Source: Selaginella moellendorffii (Eukaryota > Streptophyta > Lycopodiopsida > Selaginellales > Selaginellaceae). From it: a DNA stretch of 64,000 nucleotides. The notes beneath the pieces are model-generated. The model was not told the DNA's origin. It did no database searches and saw only the letters and a list, made by a program, of their open reading frames with translations. Every line of letters begins with the position of its first letter. Position 1 is the first letter of the stretch. The stretch is from assembly GCF_000143415.4 (NCBI RefSeq), contig NW_003314286.1, positions 451,616 through 515,615 of the forward strand, given 5' to 3'. This document shows positions 42,556 through 52,997 of the stretch, one piece after another. A program made the position numbers and the translations under genes.

Positions 42556-45500
42556 ACTCCACCACCCATAGACGAAGTTCGATGTCCTCATCAAACGGTG
42601 AACCATTTTATAAAGTAACACCCGCATGTGTTACCATTTCCATCCTTGGCGCGTAGCCAATATTTGTCAATGGTGTGACATTGAAGGCTCACCATGCCTT
42701 CTCCATATTCGTCAATGGTTGGACATTGAAGGCTCACCATGCCTTTTGCATATCCTCTAAGGAGGGTAGTCTCTCCAACTTAGAGATTGATTGGACCACA
42801 TATAGTGGTTCTCTCCTTTTATTGGTTTAGTTCTCGCTAAACCTCTTAGAGACCCTTCTCTAAGTCAATCCCACTACTCCTTCTCGAGTAATCTTAATTT
42901 CCATTGATATAACCTTTGCACTTTGGAACTTTGAATTTTGACTTCTTGGAGTCAATTTCCTAGGTGTCTCCGACACCTTGCCTTGCACCTTTTGTGCAAC
43001 TCCACTTCCCATCCTAGGAAGTTCTCTACTTGAGGGCACCATCATCCTCTCTTCTATTTCGTGCCAAAGTTCCAGTTATCATACTTTGTGCTAGGGCTGT
43101 TCATGGCCCTATCATTTGGCTACCTTACCGCTCCCTCCCTTGGAGCTTCCACTTTTGCCAAATTGGAGTATTTCGGAATCCCTCCTTGGAAACACACTTC
43201 CTTTCTCGCAACTTGTTAGCGTCCAACACATTAGTGTTCCTTGCCTAACTTTGTCACTTGGATTCCTTCCAAGGGATTCCACGGCCCTATTCTGGCCACT
43301 CATCTTTTGCTCCTATCCGTTGATTGTTGCACCAAGCAACATCGAATCTCTACCTCCCTTTTTGAGGTATTCTTTTGATTCCATAGCAAAGGCTCTGCTT
43401 TGCCAAGACTAGGGTGTTCACCCCTAGTAAGTCTCTTTTAGCATCTTCTGTTGTGGGCTCTATCCTCAGCCCAACTTTGTGACCCTCTCATGGGTCTCTT
43501 TAGAGACTACTTTCCTCGGACTCACTATGCCATCGCACGGACATAGTTTACTTCCCTTAGGTGCTTTTCCCATTTGGTCATCACGACCAAGCCACACCAC
43601 CTTAAACAGTTCAATTTCAACATTTTGAACCAGGAACTTCATTCCTTAGCCAACCAAGGACTTTGTCCTTATCTGGCCATAAGATCACCTGGTGATCTCA
43701 CCTTGGCACCTTAACAGAGTTGCCAAGAGGTACTTGGTCTTCTAGACCTCCAAGTTGTTGACTATAACCCCGGGGGCATCCCCCACACTTGGCGGTGCAC
43801 CCAAGCTAGCCCTTACGGCCAAGGGTTCATAACAACTGAGATTAGGTGTCCCCATCTCACTCACCACGACCTTGGTGCCACTTGCACCAAAGTGTTCAAG
43901 TTAGATATGCTGAGCTTTCACACTAAGCAATCTAACCGTGCATCACGACTCCGAGGCATCCCTCGCTTGGCGGTGTGCCCAAACCAGTCTCCCCACTGAG
44001 AGTCCATGACCACCGAAATATGAGTGTCCTCATATTCCAAACCATCACCACACCCTAGTGATTTGGGACTCGAACCCAAGCACTAGAGGGTCGGGACTCG
44101 AACCCAACCTCCGTATATGCATCTACGGACGGCATCACACAAGATGCCTGGCGTGACTCCCCACGCCGGTGCACCAACTTATTTTTAAAGCGCGCTACAG
44201 ATCACAGCTTAGGAACCTAGTTCCCCCACACTGCCAAGTCCTCTCACTTGACATATCTGTGATCATGCATGGGCTCCTCCATGCTTGGCCCCATGGGCCA
44301 CCCTTTTTGAAGTTAGCACCTTCAACTAGGGTATTTGTTCCCCCCAACTTGCCAATCTCACTTAGCAAGTCATCCGGCCACCGTAACATGGTTCATGCAT
44401 AAGCGTGGAAGTCCCTAACCATCAACTTTCGTTCAAAGCCCTCTCTTTGAACACTCGGGAACTACTTCCCTAACCTTGACAGCCTTGCCTCATGGCAAGC
44501 TTCAAGACCACGCTTCTGCTGCGCCACTCTGATTTCGCGCGTTCTATGAACCATTTACACTTGGCCTTTCTAGGTACTAAGCTGCTTAGAATCGTCTTTG
44601 GGAACTTTGAAGGAACTCTGTCCCTCAGCTTGCTAAGGCCTCCCTTTTTGCAAGCCTTCCAAATGCCACATAGTCTAACATGGACAATTCCATATTTTAG
44701 ACTCTCCATGGCATCACGGTTGCTAGCGGCAACACCCTTGAGCCCCCACTTGATTCTCCACTCCCAGCTGGCATAACCAACCTTGGTTATGCCCTTTGAT
44801 TCCTACGGTTCGGTTCTATCCCCTTACTTCTTGCTTTTGGGCTTCACACCTTTCCTTTGGTCATTCTCCTCCAGACCAGGAGGATAGCTTTGCACTTTCT
44901 ATCATGCTTTAGCAAGTATTTTTAGGGATGAACCTACCCAATAGCCTAGGGAGTGGTTCCTCAATCCGGGTATGCTCACCTTATAATCCCACACACTGGG
45001 ATTACATTGTTGCTTATGGGCCTTTACATGCCCATCACTAGCCTTGCCAAAATTCCATTTTTGGCTTTGTCCAACTCAGGTAGACAGTCCTCTCCTGTCT
45101 CCGCAACCTTGGACATTTGGATAGCACCTTCTATCCATCATTCGCTAGGGACTTAATCCCTTGGGCTTTATCCATTGCCCTCGCGACATCAAACACCACC
45201 TTCTGGTGTTCTAGAGTGTTCGGGTGTCCCAATGATGGCTTTCTTGACAATGAGTATTTTCTTTTATGACATTGACTTACTATATCGCAACACAAGCAAC
45301 TTATCCCCCGTAAGGGTATATCCAACTTCCTTATGCTATTAAGAAGTCTTGGGTAGCTACCTTCTACCCGTTTAACCAGTTATTTTGCACCTCTTGCTTA
45401 GTTGCCTCATAGTTGTCAAGTCCTACAACTCATTGCTTGGTGCTTTCACACCTCCATCATTATCTGGGTCACCACACTCCAACTGCATGCTCTGCAGCTT

Positions 45501-46654
45501 AGGCTATGTTATTCCCATTTCCATTGGGATTCCTTTGGCAAGGGGTTCTCATGAACCCACCAACATAGCCTCAAGGTATCACACCTTGGCACATTTGGTG
45601 TCTCCACACTATCAGCTCCACGAGCCTACCTCTATGACATTTCCCCTTCGTGTCTAAGTCTTTGCCAAGACCAACACCGCTCTTTCTCATGCCAACCATC
45701 CGTTAGCACTGCACCATAGAGGTCATACACAACTTTATGTCAAAGTTGTTTTCTTCTGAGAACACCTTTCCCATAACTTTAGCATGGCATATTTTGCCAT
45801 TGATGAAATACCCTCTGTTCTCATCCTTGGATCCTATGATCCCCCCCCATCCTTTGTGGGGTACAACACACCTCAGTCCAAATGCTTCCATCAGTCCTTT
45901 TAGGACCATCCGTTGACTCTACTTGAGTCATCTAGCAGTTTTGGACTTGGTTAATCCACAGACCCGTAAGGTCCTACTTGCGAAGCACTAGCTCACTGGA
46001 ATATACTTCTTGCATTCCTGTCCTACTCAAAAGGACTATTTTCACAAGTGTTACTCCGACACTTGATTTTGTTCTCTGGGGGCAACCTTTGCCCCTTATG
46101 ACTACTTGTCCATGGGATGAGAACACCAACTCATCCACTTAATGCACCCCCAACTCCTTGGGTTGTTCCAGCATTTATTAGAGGTAGCCCCGGCTACCTT
46201 TTCAAGGACTTGAGTCCTCTTCCATATTTGACCTCCCACAGTCATTACTTCTGGTCTCACATTCATGAGCACCAACCTCAACTATATGAGGAAAATCTTG
46301 TAACTCCTTTATTGCTTTGGAGTCTTTATCTTTCCCGTGATCCCAACTGTAGTTGTTTACCACAACTACATTAGCCAGTTTGCTAAGTCAAACGCTCATC
46401 TGGATCACATCCTCAACTCTTTGAGGAAAACGATATACTGTTCCCAAGATCCCAAAGTCGTTCCATCATTGGCCCTTTTCTATCCACCACCTCGTCTACA
46501 AGTTCACACATGAACTGTAATGGAGAGCCATGTCTTTCCGACTTGCTACTCCTCAAGGATAGGCCCACTCCTCGGACCTTCCGATGCCAACACTAGTGGT
46601 GATATACTTGAGCACCAATAAAAGTCGGACTGAGGAACAGCTCCGATACCAAGT
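42556..46654 (-). other. Internal domain of the non-coding retroelement
   Basis: About 4.1 kb with no long ORF on either strand. Its left 1.65 kb is conserved in copy A. Near 44066-44104 the minus strand carries two GGGTTCGAGTCC boxes about 30 bp apart, also present in copy A near 34327-34365. These resemble pol III B boxes. Confidence 0.7.
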
Positions 46655-47762
46655 TGTAAGCGACTAAATTTTCCATTCTACTTTAGTCACTTAACCACAC
46701 CTCTGACCACTTGGAGGAGTCTCATTCACAACCTCCATAAGTCCAATCCAGGACTTGGGACTTGCTAGCCCCAAGAATGGCATCCATGCCACTCAACATT
46801 TGCACTTGGTCCAAGTGCTCCACGTGTCCGATCCCATGACCGACACTCAAAGGTACCACCGACATAGCAGCCCGTTACGCTAAGGCCATGTCCAATCACC
46901 TTTGCCACACTGGTAATCCAATACCACTTGCATCACCGTCTTGGCTCTCCAAGACTAGGCAAACCATCCGTGAGTGGTCATCTCAGATCCACTCCTTAGC
47001 ATCCTTAGGATGCCCACCGACAAGGGGAATAGCCTTCCCCAATATCCCTCTGTCAGTCCCCACTAAGTCCCTTTCTGCCCCTGGCCGTGTTTGCCAACAC
47101 TGCCACTGGATCGAGACCCACAGGCCTGACTACTAAGTCCCACAGTCCTCTGGGACTTCCTCACCACACGACTGTGTCCTTGGTCACTACCCCAGAGGAC
47201 TGCTCCTCTTCCTTTCCACAGTCTGGGCCTTTGGGACAACATTTCGGAACACCGTGGCCTTACGCGAGCCACCTGGGTACTCTCCTCGCCTTCTGCCCTT
47301 GGGTGCTCTAGCCATGGGCTTAGAGCGGGTTCCGTTGAGCCACACCAGGTATCCAAGTAGGTAGTGCCACCCACACTTGGACTGGGAGCATCGGCCAGTC
47401 GATCTCCCGGGGGAACTAGAGCTGGCTCTTGAACACTTCACCAAGCTACCCCGCTTGTCGGTCTGTGTTCACTCTAGTCTTGGACTTCCCAGTGGGCAGC
47501 TCATCACCCAACACTGGGTCCGGCCTTCCTGGGCCAAACTGGCCTTTCCTAGCCAAACTGGCTCCACTGCAGTCCTCCCCCTACTATACTTTTGGAGCTC
47601 ACCAAACCCCCCAGGGTTTGGGAGACGAACGCTTTGGGCTTTCACCCTCTCAGGCTCCGGACTCGGACTCGGACTCGGACTCGGACTTGGACTCGGATTC
47701 GGACTCGGACTCGGGCTCGGGCTCGGTCTCGGCCTCGGCCTCGGTCTCGGTCTCGGTCCCGA

Positions 47763-47794
<32 letters not shown>

Positions 47795-48363
47795 CCGGTC
47801 TCAGTCTCGACTTCGGACTCCATCTCGGACTCCATCTCGGACTCCATCTCGGACTCCATCTCGGGTCCATCTCGGACTCCATCTCGGGTTCCATCTCGGG
47901 TCCATCTCGGACTCCATCTCGGACTCCATTTCGGGTCATCTCGGGTCCACCTCGGACTCCATCTCGGACTCCATCTCGGGTCCATCTCGGACTCCACTTT
48001 GGACTCCAACTCGGGTCCATCTCGGACTCCACTTCGGACTCCAACTCGGGTCCATCTCGGACTCCACTTCAGACTCCAACTCGGGTCCATCTCGGACTCC
48101 ACTTCAGACTCCAACTCGAGTCCATCTCGGACACTCCCACGTGTCATGTGTTTGTCCTTTTGGGTCCCTTTTTGGAGCCTTGCCTTTTGCTCGCTTCGTG
48201 CTCGTTCCTCGAGCACTTCGTTGGGAGTTCCACTCCCGCTCTTGACTTTTCAAGTCGGAGCTTTTGGTCCAAACGTGTTACGCTCGTTTGGCTCTCGCTT
48301 TGGCCACTACCATGTGGCGCCCTTCCGGCTCCACTTTGGGGCCTAGGGATTTTGTGTCTCACA
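46655..48363 (-). repeat. LTR (right, transcriptionally 5') of the non-coding retroelement
   Basis: 1709 bp, near-identical to the left LTR apart from minisatellite indels. It adjoins the primer-binding site. Confidence 0.9.
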
Positions 48364-49200
48364 CTTCCATTGAAACAGGACCATCACCCACAGGAAGTGA
48401 TGTGAAGTGAGAAGTGGAAGAGGTGATGTTTCATAATGTTGTGCCAAGCGAAAAGCATTGTCAAGGGTGGTGGGAGCAAGTGCATGCATAAGTCTAATAA
48501 GATCTTGACAAAGTGCTGGCCACAACATTCCTAGCTTGATCTGCTTCGACATATTTGGCTCCACACAAAGCAATAGGCTTTAGAAACAAATGCTAAATTG
48601 CATCACCAACTCACATGGCCCTTGACGAAGACAATGCAATTGCGATTGCATGTTTAAACACGTCCGGGAGAATATTCCAATCCCCACAAGTGGCTACATT
48701 CAAACCATTGTACCATTACAACGCCGTCCCTTGGAGACATATGGGAAACTCATACAAACGTCAAGAATCATCCCAAGAATGATATATGGCAATCACCATG
48801 AAGTGATCAAACTAATGGTATACATCATCCCTAAAATTCCTACAAAAGAACTCTGGCTGAACACAAGGATTGGCACTAAAAATAGAAAAAGTTGTATTAC
48901 GTGCCGTGAATGCCGCCATCAACTGAGTTTGTTTGTTCAATTGCAATCACATAGCATCAAACAATTGTACCAACTGCTGCTCTAGAGTCAAAAGATACCT
49001 AGCATCTCCAAATATGTTCAATTATTGGATCGTTCCAGATGTTTTGAGCGATTTTACTGGTGTTGACCTTTAGGGGAGCTATGGATGGAGATAGACATTT
49101 ATCTTGTGTTTCTTTTTCCCATTTTTTTGCAAAAGGAAGTAGTTTGTGCATGCTGATGGCTTGTGTCTCCATGAGCTCCATAACTTGCATTCAATGAGTG
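48364..49200 (-). mobile_element. Gypsy copy B, gag portion
   Basis: Resumes after the nested element. The minus strand encodes PALCQDLIRLMHALAPTTLD and NAFRLAQHYE, typical of retrotransposon gag. The frame is broken further right and the element end was not defined. Confidence 0.68.
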
Positions 49201-49380
49201 CCAAGTTTCCAGAGGTTTGAAAAACGAGTAAAAAAGTTTCATTCACTACATTAGGATTGAGCTTAAAAAGGAGTTGCCATCAAATTAAAGTTGTTTTCTC
49301 TTTTGGAAATATTTATACCTAGAGCATTTCGTGATTGTGAGATTAAATCACTGTTCACATCTAGGTTTGGGCTCTTTGGC

Positions 49381-50195
49381 ATGCTCAAGCCCAATGGCAC
49401 CCTTCAGTCCACTCGTTTTTTTTTTCACAAAGCCAAAAGTACTTCTTTATTTTTTCTAAGTCAAGGGTTAGGTTATAATCTTTCTCACTTGGATTTTTCT
49501 ATTGTCGATGGCTCTCGCGCTCACGCCGCCCCAATGCTTGCCCGCCGAGCTCAAGCGCCCCAGCATGGCGGCCATCACCGAGCTTCACACCCACGAGCTC
49601 CAGCTCTAGCTCCAGCACATCCAGCACACCACCATGGACACCAAGGCCACGAGCCAGCACCAGCTTTAGCTCCAGTTCTTCAAGGTGACGCTCCAGATCG
49701 AGCCCCAGCGCCAGCTGCTTTCGTTCACCCTGCTCATCTAGCTCTAGCACCTGCTATCCTTGATCATGCTCGCCACCACCATCCAGCTCCAGCAGCAGCA
49801 GTGTACCATCATCATCACGGTGATGGAGCTCCTCTGGTTGTTCACCACCATGGTCACCACCATGGAGGATGCCACAACCACCACCACCACCACCACCACG
49901 GTCACGACGCAGCAGTGGCCACACCAACACCCGCAGCAGTAGTTACAGTGGTTCGGAGGACGCCATGGTCACTGCTCCAGCTTCTTCTCTGGGTTTTGGT
50001 TGCGATCTTGGTGCTGCTCGCGTGCTTTTTGCTCGTGCAATGGATGTTATCTCGAAGGAAGCAGCGCAGTAATGTGATCTTTCGGGATTCCGGGTGGCAG
50101 ATTGAAGTTGTGGTGGACGATCCTCCGACTGAGAAGAAACAGCTGGAAGCTCACACTCGTGGTTCGCACAGCAATGGCACTCTAGGATTGTTATG
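49381..50195 (+). pseudogene. His-rich single-pass membrane protein gene, interrupted by a Gypsy insertion
   Basis: ATG candidates are at 49381 and 49534 (MLARRAQAPQHGG); the latter starts the GC-rich part. The protein is Ala/Pro/His-rich with HHHHGDG, HHHGHHHGG and HNHHHHHHHGHD clusters. A strong transmembrane helix (LLQLLLWVLVAILVLLACFL) follows, then a basic RRKQR stop-transfer and a short cytosolic tail. The Gypsy element enters at 50188/50189, so the present frame ends in LTR sequence. On the far side (from 55110) the original frame continues for about 13 codons to TAA 55148-55150, or splices at GTAAGT there. Family unknown; metal binding by the His clusters is a guess. Confidence 0.6.
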
Positions 50196-50421
50196 ATCCG
50201 GCGCAAAAAGACAAAAATCTCATTGCCCTAGACTATGCTACGCCACCTCTTGAGGTTCCTCACCACCCAACCACCCCCGAGCTACCTCAAAAGCTCCATT
50301 GCGCCGCCGCTCCACTGTGAGCCCTAGGGTAGGTTAAGTCCCTTACCCTAACATGCCTTAATATACCCTTGAGCCTCCCTTTGACCGATGTTGACCACGT
50401 AGTCAAAGCTGGCGCCTAACA
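50189..50421 (-). repeat. Gypsy LTR (left, 3')
   Basis: TGTTATGATCC to GCGCCTAACA, 233 bp. Two substitutions relative to the right LTR imply a recent insertion. Confidence 0.95.
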
Positions 50422-50495
50422 ATTCTTCCCCCCCAACAAAGTCTTTGTCCCAAGGACTAGTTGTACCGGTGATCACCCTTTCTGGGGAATCCTGC

Positions 50496-52997
50496 TCAAG
50501 CTCTTGGTCCATCTTCCACAGCCGTATACATCAAGGAGGCATTGGGCCCGTCACTCCGAGATAGTACACTTTTCAACTGGCTGACATAAAATACCGGATG
50601 AATTTTCACCCCATCTGGCAGCCGCACCCGATAAGCCGCTTTACCAATGCGCTCCAGCACTTCATATGGACCAGCATATCGATGGGAGAGTTTATCACTC
50701 TTCCCTATCCGTAAAGGCACCAAGGTGTTCCGCCGCTCACTTGACGGAAAGATCACTCGCACGAAGACGAGATCACCCACCTTATATTCCCGGAATTGGC
50801 GATGCTCATTAGCAAACTTCTCCGCTCTATCCTGAGCTGCTTGCAAATTCCGTTTGCATACCACCAGAATCTCATCAAGTTCTGTGGCCAGATCAGTTGC
50901 CTCGGAATCAAGCTTTTCTTGAACGTCCTTACTCAAATGCAATCCCAACTCCACCGCTGTTCGAGGATGCCTTCCAAACATCTCAAAGTAAGGACTTAGC
51001 TTGGTTCCACTGTGTTGGCTATTGTTGTAAGCAAATTGCACCAACGGAAGATATAAATCCCACTGTCCTTGCCTTTGACCAATGCTACAACGTAGCATAT
51101 CCTCCACCACCTGATTCACACGCTCAGTTTGCCCATCCGTCTGAGGATGATCTCCACTCGAGAGTTTCAAAGTCACTTGCATTGCCTTTGCAAAGCTTTT
51201 CCAAAATCCACTGGTGAACTTTGAATCTCGATCACTAATGATGTCCTCTGGCAAACCAAAATCAGGAAAAACCTTCTCCAAGTAAACCGCAGCCAAGTCT
51301 GAGGCAGTGACAGTCTTCCGAAGAGCCAACAACCGCACATACTTCGTCAACCGATCTACTATGACCCATACTTGCTCCTTTTGCCTCTGTGTTCGTGGCA
51401 AACAAGTGATGAAGTCCATAGAGATACTACACCAACGGCTCTGAGGAATAGGTAAAGGTTGCAAAAGTCCCCCCGGCTTCTCCCGTGGCACCTTAACCCG
51501 CTGACAAAGCTCGCATGATTTACAATACTTGAGGATATCAGCCTTCATATTCCTCCAATAAAAGTTGCGCTTAATCAACTCATACGTCTTCTTCCCCCCA
51601 AAATGACCGGCCTCTGGACGATCATGATAGTGGAATAAAACTTGAGTAATTAACGCATCCACCCGTGGCAAATAGACACGGCCATTGTAGTAGAGAATCC
51701 CATCCACCAATGAGAAAGGAGCTTCCATCTGGTCTCGCAAAGAGGCCACCTCAGCATCCTGAGCCTGAGCATGCTCAACTAATTGCCCAAACTCGCTGAC
51801 CACCTTACTCAATTGATGACAAAATCGTGTTCGTAACGTCGTCACATGACGAACACGAGATAAAGCATCCGCCACCACATTTGATTTTCCCGGACGATGC
51901 TCAATAGGAAACTCCCCAAACTCCATGAGTTTGACCATCCAACGAGCTTGCCTAGTGTTCAACTCCTTCTGTGTGAAAAGATACACAAGGGGTTTGTGAT
52001 CTGTCAACACCATGAACACTACACCATAAAGATAGTGCCGCCACGTCCGCAAAGCATGAACAATAGAGAGTAACTCTTGCTCATATGTGGAATAGCGTTG
52101 CTCCGCGGAATTCAAAGTTCGACTCTCATATGCAATAGGCTGTCCCTCTTGCATGAGAACTCCTCCCAGTGCATAACCACTCGCATCGCATGTCACCTCG
52201 TAAGGTTTCGATGGATCAGCAATGCGAAGCACTGGAGCCTCGCTCAACAATCGTTTCAACGCCACAAAACTCTCCTCTTGTGGCGTCTTCCACTCGAATG
52301 GCACATTCTTGCGTAACAACCGCGTCAACGGAATAGCCACCTCTGCAAACTTATGCTGGAAACGTCGGTAGTAATTAGCCATACCAAGAAAACTGCGCAA
52401 CTCGGCCACTGTAGTCGGTGTAGGCCAGTTTTCCACCACAGCCACCTTCCTTGGATCCGTTTTGACACCCTTAGATGTCACAATATGGCCTAGATATTCC
52501 ACCTCCGACTTTGCAAATTCACATTTGCTCTTCTTCGCATAAAGTTTGCTATCTCGAAGTAACAAAAGAACCTTGCGCAAATGCACCCTATGCTCCTCCA
52601 TATTCTTGCTAAAAACAAGAATATCGTCCAAGAAAATCTCCACAAACTCATGAAGATAACGCCCAAATACCTCCGTCATCAACCGAGTAAATGTGGCCGG
52701 TGCATTCGTCAAACCAAACGGCATAACGGTAAACTCAAAATGTCCGAAGCTTGTGTTGAATGCCGTCTTGGAGATAGATGCATCATCCATTGCAATCTGA
52801 TGATATCCACTCCTCAGATCAATCTTGGTAAACACTCGTGCTTCACCAAGCTTGTCTAGGATATCATCCACACGTGGCATCGGCATCTTGTCCTTCACTG
52901 TCTTCTTGTTTAAAGCACGGTAGTCAATACACATCCGCATTGAACCGTCCTTCTTCTTCACAAGCAAGACCGGAGCACCAAATGGAGACTTACTTGG
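50496..52997 (-). CDS. Gypsy RT-RNase H-integrase
   Basis: Begins directly after the in-frame TAG. RT motifs are SMRMCIDYRALNKKTVKDK and FLDDILVFSKN (FLDD rather than YxDD). RNase H has VTCDASGYALGGVLMQ. Integrase has the HHCC domain (HYHDRPEAGHFGG, CKSCELCQ) and DDE residues in SMDFITCLP, ISDRDSKFTSGFW and GQTERVNQ. A GKAAYRVRLPDGVKIHPVFY segment follows. The stop lies about 60 bp from the polypurine tract, so a chromodomain is absent or lost. Confidence 0.93.
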   Translation of the reverse strand, partial: PSKSPFGAPVLLVKKKDGSMRMCIDYRALNKKTVKDKMPMPRVDDILDKLGEARVFTKIDLRSGYHQIAMDDASISKTAFNTSFGHFEFTVMPFGLTNAPATFTRLMTEVFGRYLHEFVEIFLDDILVFSKNMEEHRVHLRKVLLLLRDSKLYAKKSKCEFAKSEVEYLGHIVTSKGVKTDPRKVAVVENWPTPTTVAELRSFLGMANYYRRFQHKFAEVAIPLTRLLRKNVPFEWKTPQEESFVALKRLLSEAPVLRIADPSKPYEVTCDASGYALGGVLMQEGQPIAYESRTLNSAEQRYSTYEQELLSIVHALRTWRHYLYGVVFMVLTDHKPLVYLFTQKELNTRQARWMVKLMEFGEFPIEHRPGKSNVVADALSRVRHVTTLRTRFCHQLSKVVSEFGQLVEHAQAQDAEVASLRDQMEAPFSLVDGILYYNGRVYLPRVDALITQVLFHYHDRPEAGHFGGKKTYELIKRNFYWRNMKADILKYCKSCELCQRVKVPREKPGGLLQPLPIPQSRWCSISMDFITCLPRTQRQKEQVWVIVDRLTKYVRLLALRKTVTASDLAAVYLEKVFPDFGLPEDIISDRDSKFTSGFWKSFAKAMQVTLKLSSGDHPQTDGQTERVNQVVEDMLRCSIGQRQGQWDLYLPLVQFAYNNSQHSGTKLSPYFEMFGRHPRTAVELGLHLSKDVQEKLDSEATDLATELDEILVVCKRNLQAAQDRAEKFANEHRQFREYKVGDLVFVRVIFPSSERRNTLVPLRIGKSDKLSHRYAGPYEVLERIGKAAYRVRLPDGVKIHPVFYVSQLKSVLSRSDGPNASLMYTAVEDGPRA

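Larger units (their letters stand above)
40812..48363 (-). mobile_element. Complete non-coding LTR retroelement (LARD-like), copy C
   Basis: LTRs 40812-42555 and 46655-48363, both TGTAAGCGAC to GTGTCTCACA, flanked by the duplication CTTCC (40807-40811 and 48364-48368). A primer-binding site, TTGGTATCGGAGC on the minus strand at about 46640-46651, next to the right LTR resembles the complement of initiator tRNA-Met, so the element runs right to left. The 4.1-kb internal region has no long ORF, as in large retrotransposon derivatives mobilised in trans. It is nested in the gag region of Gypsy copy B. Confidence 0.9.

Noticed and set aside
44066-44104. tRNA gene
   Set aside because: Only B-box-like sequence is visible; I could not fold a cloverleaf or find an A box.
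41585-48405. Long ORFs rich in SDSDSD, TRTRTR, GLGLGL or SPRWSPRW on both strands (also 36105-37083)
   Set aside because: They are translations of a 6/12-bp minisatellite within LTRs; every frame stays open because the repeat lacks stop codons.
49760-49942. ORF with poly-Thr/Gln opposite frames in the His-rich gene
   Set aside because: Alternative frame of the CAC/CAT repeat; the frame with the transmembrane helix and basic stop-transfer is more convincing.
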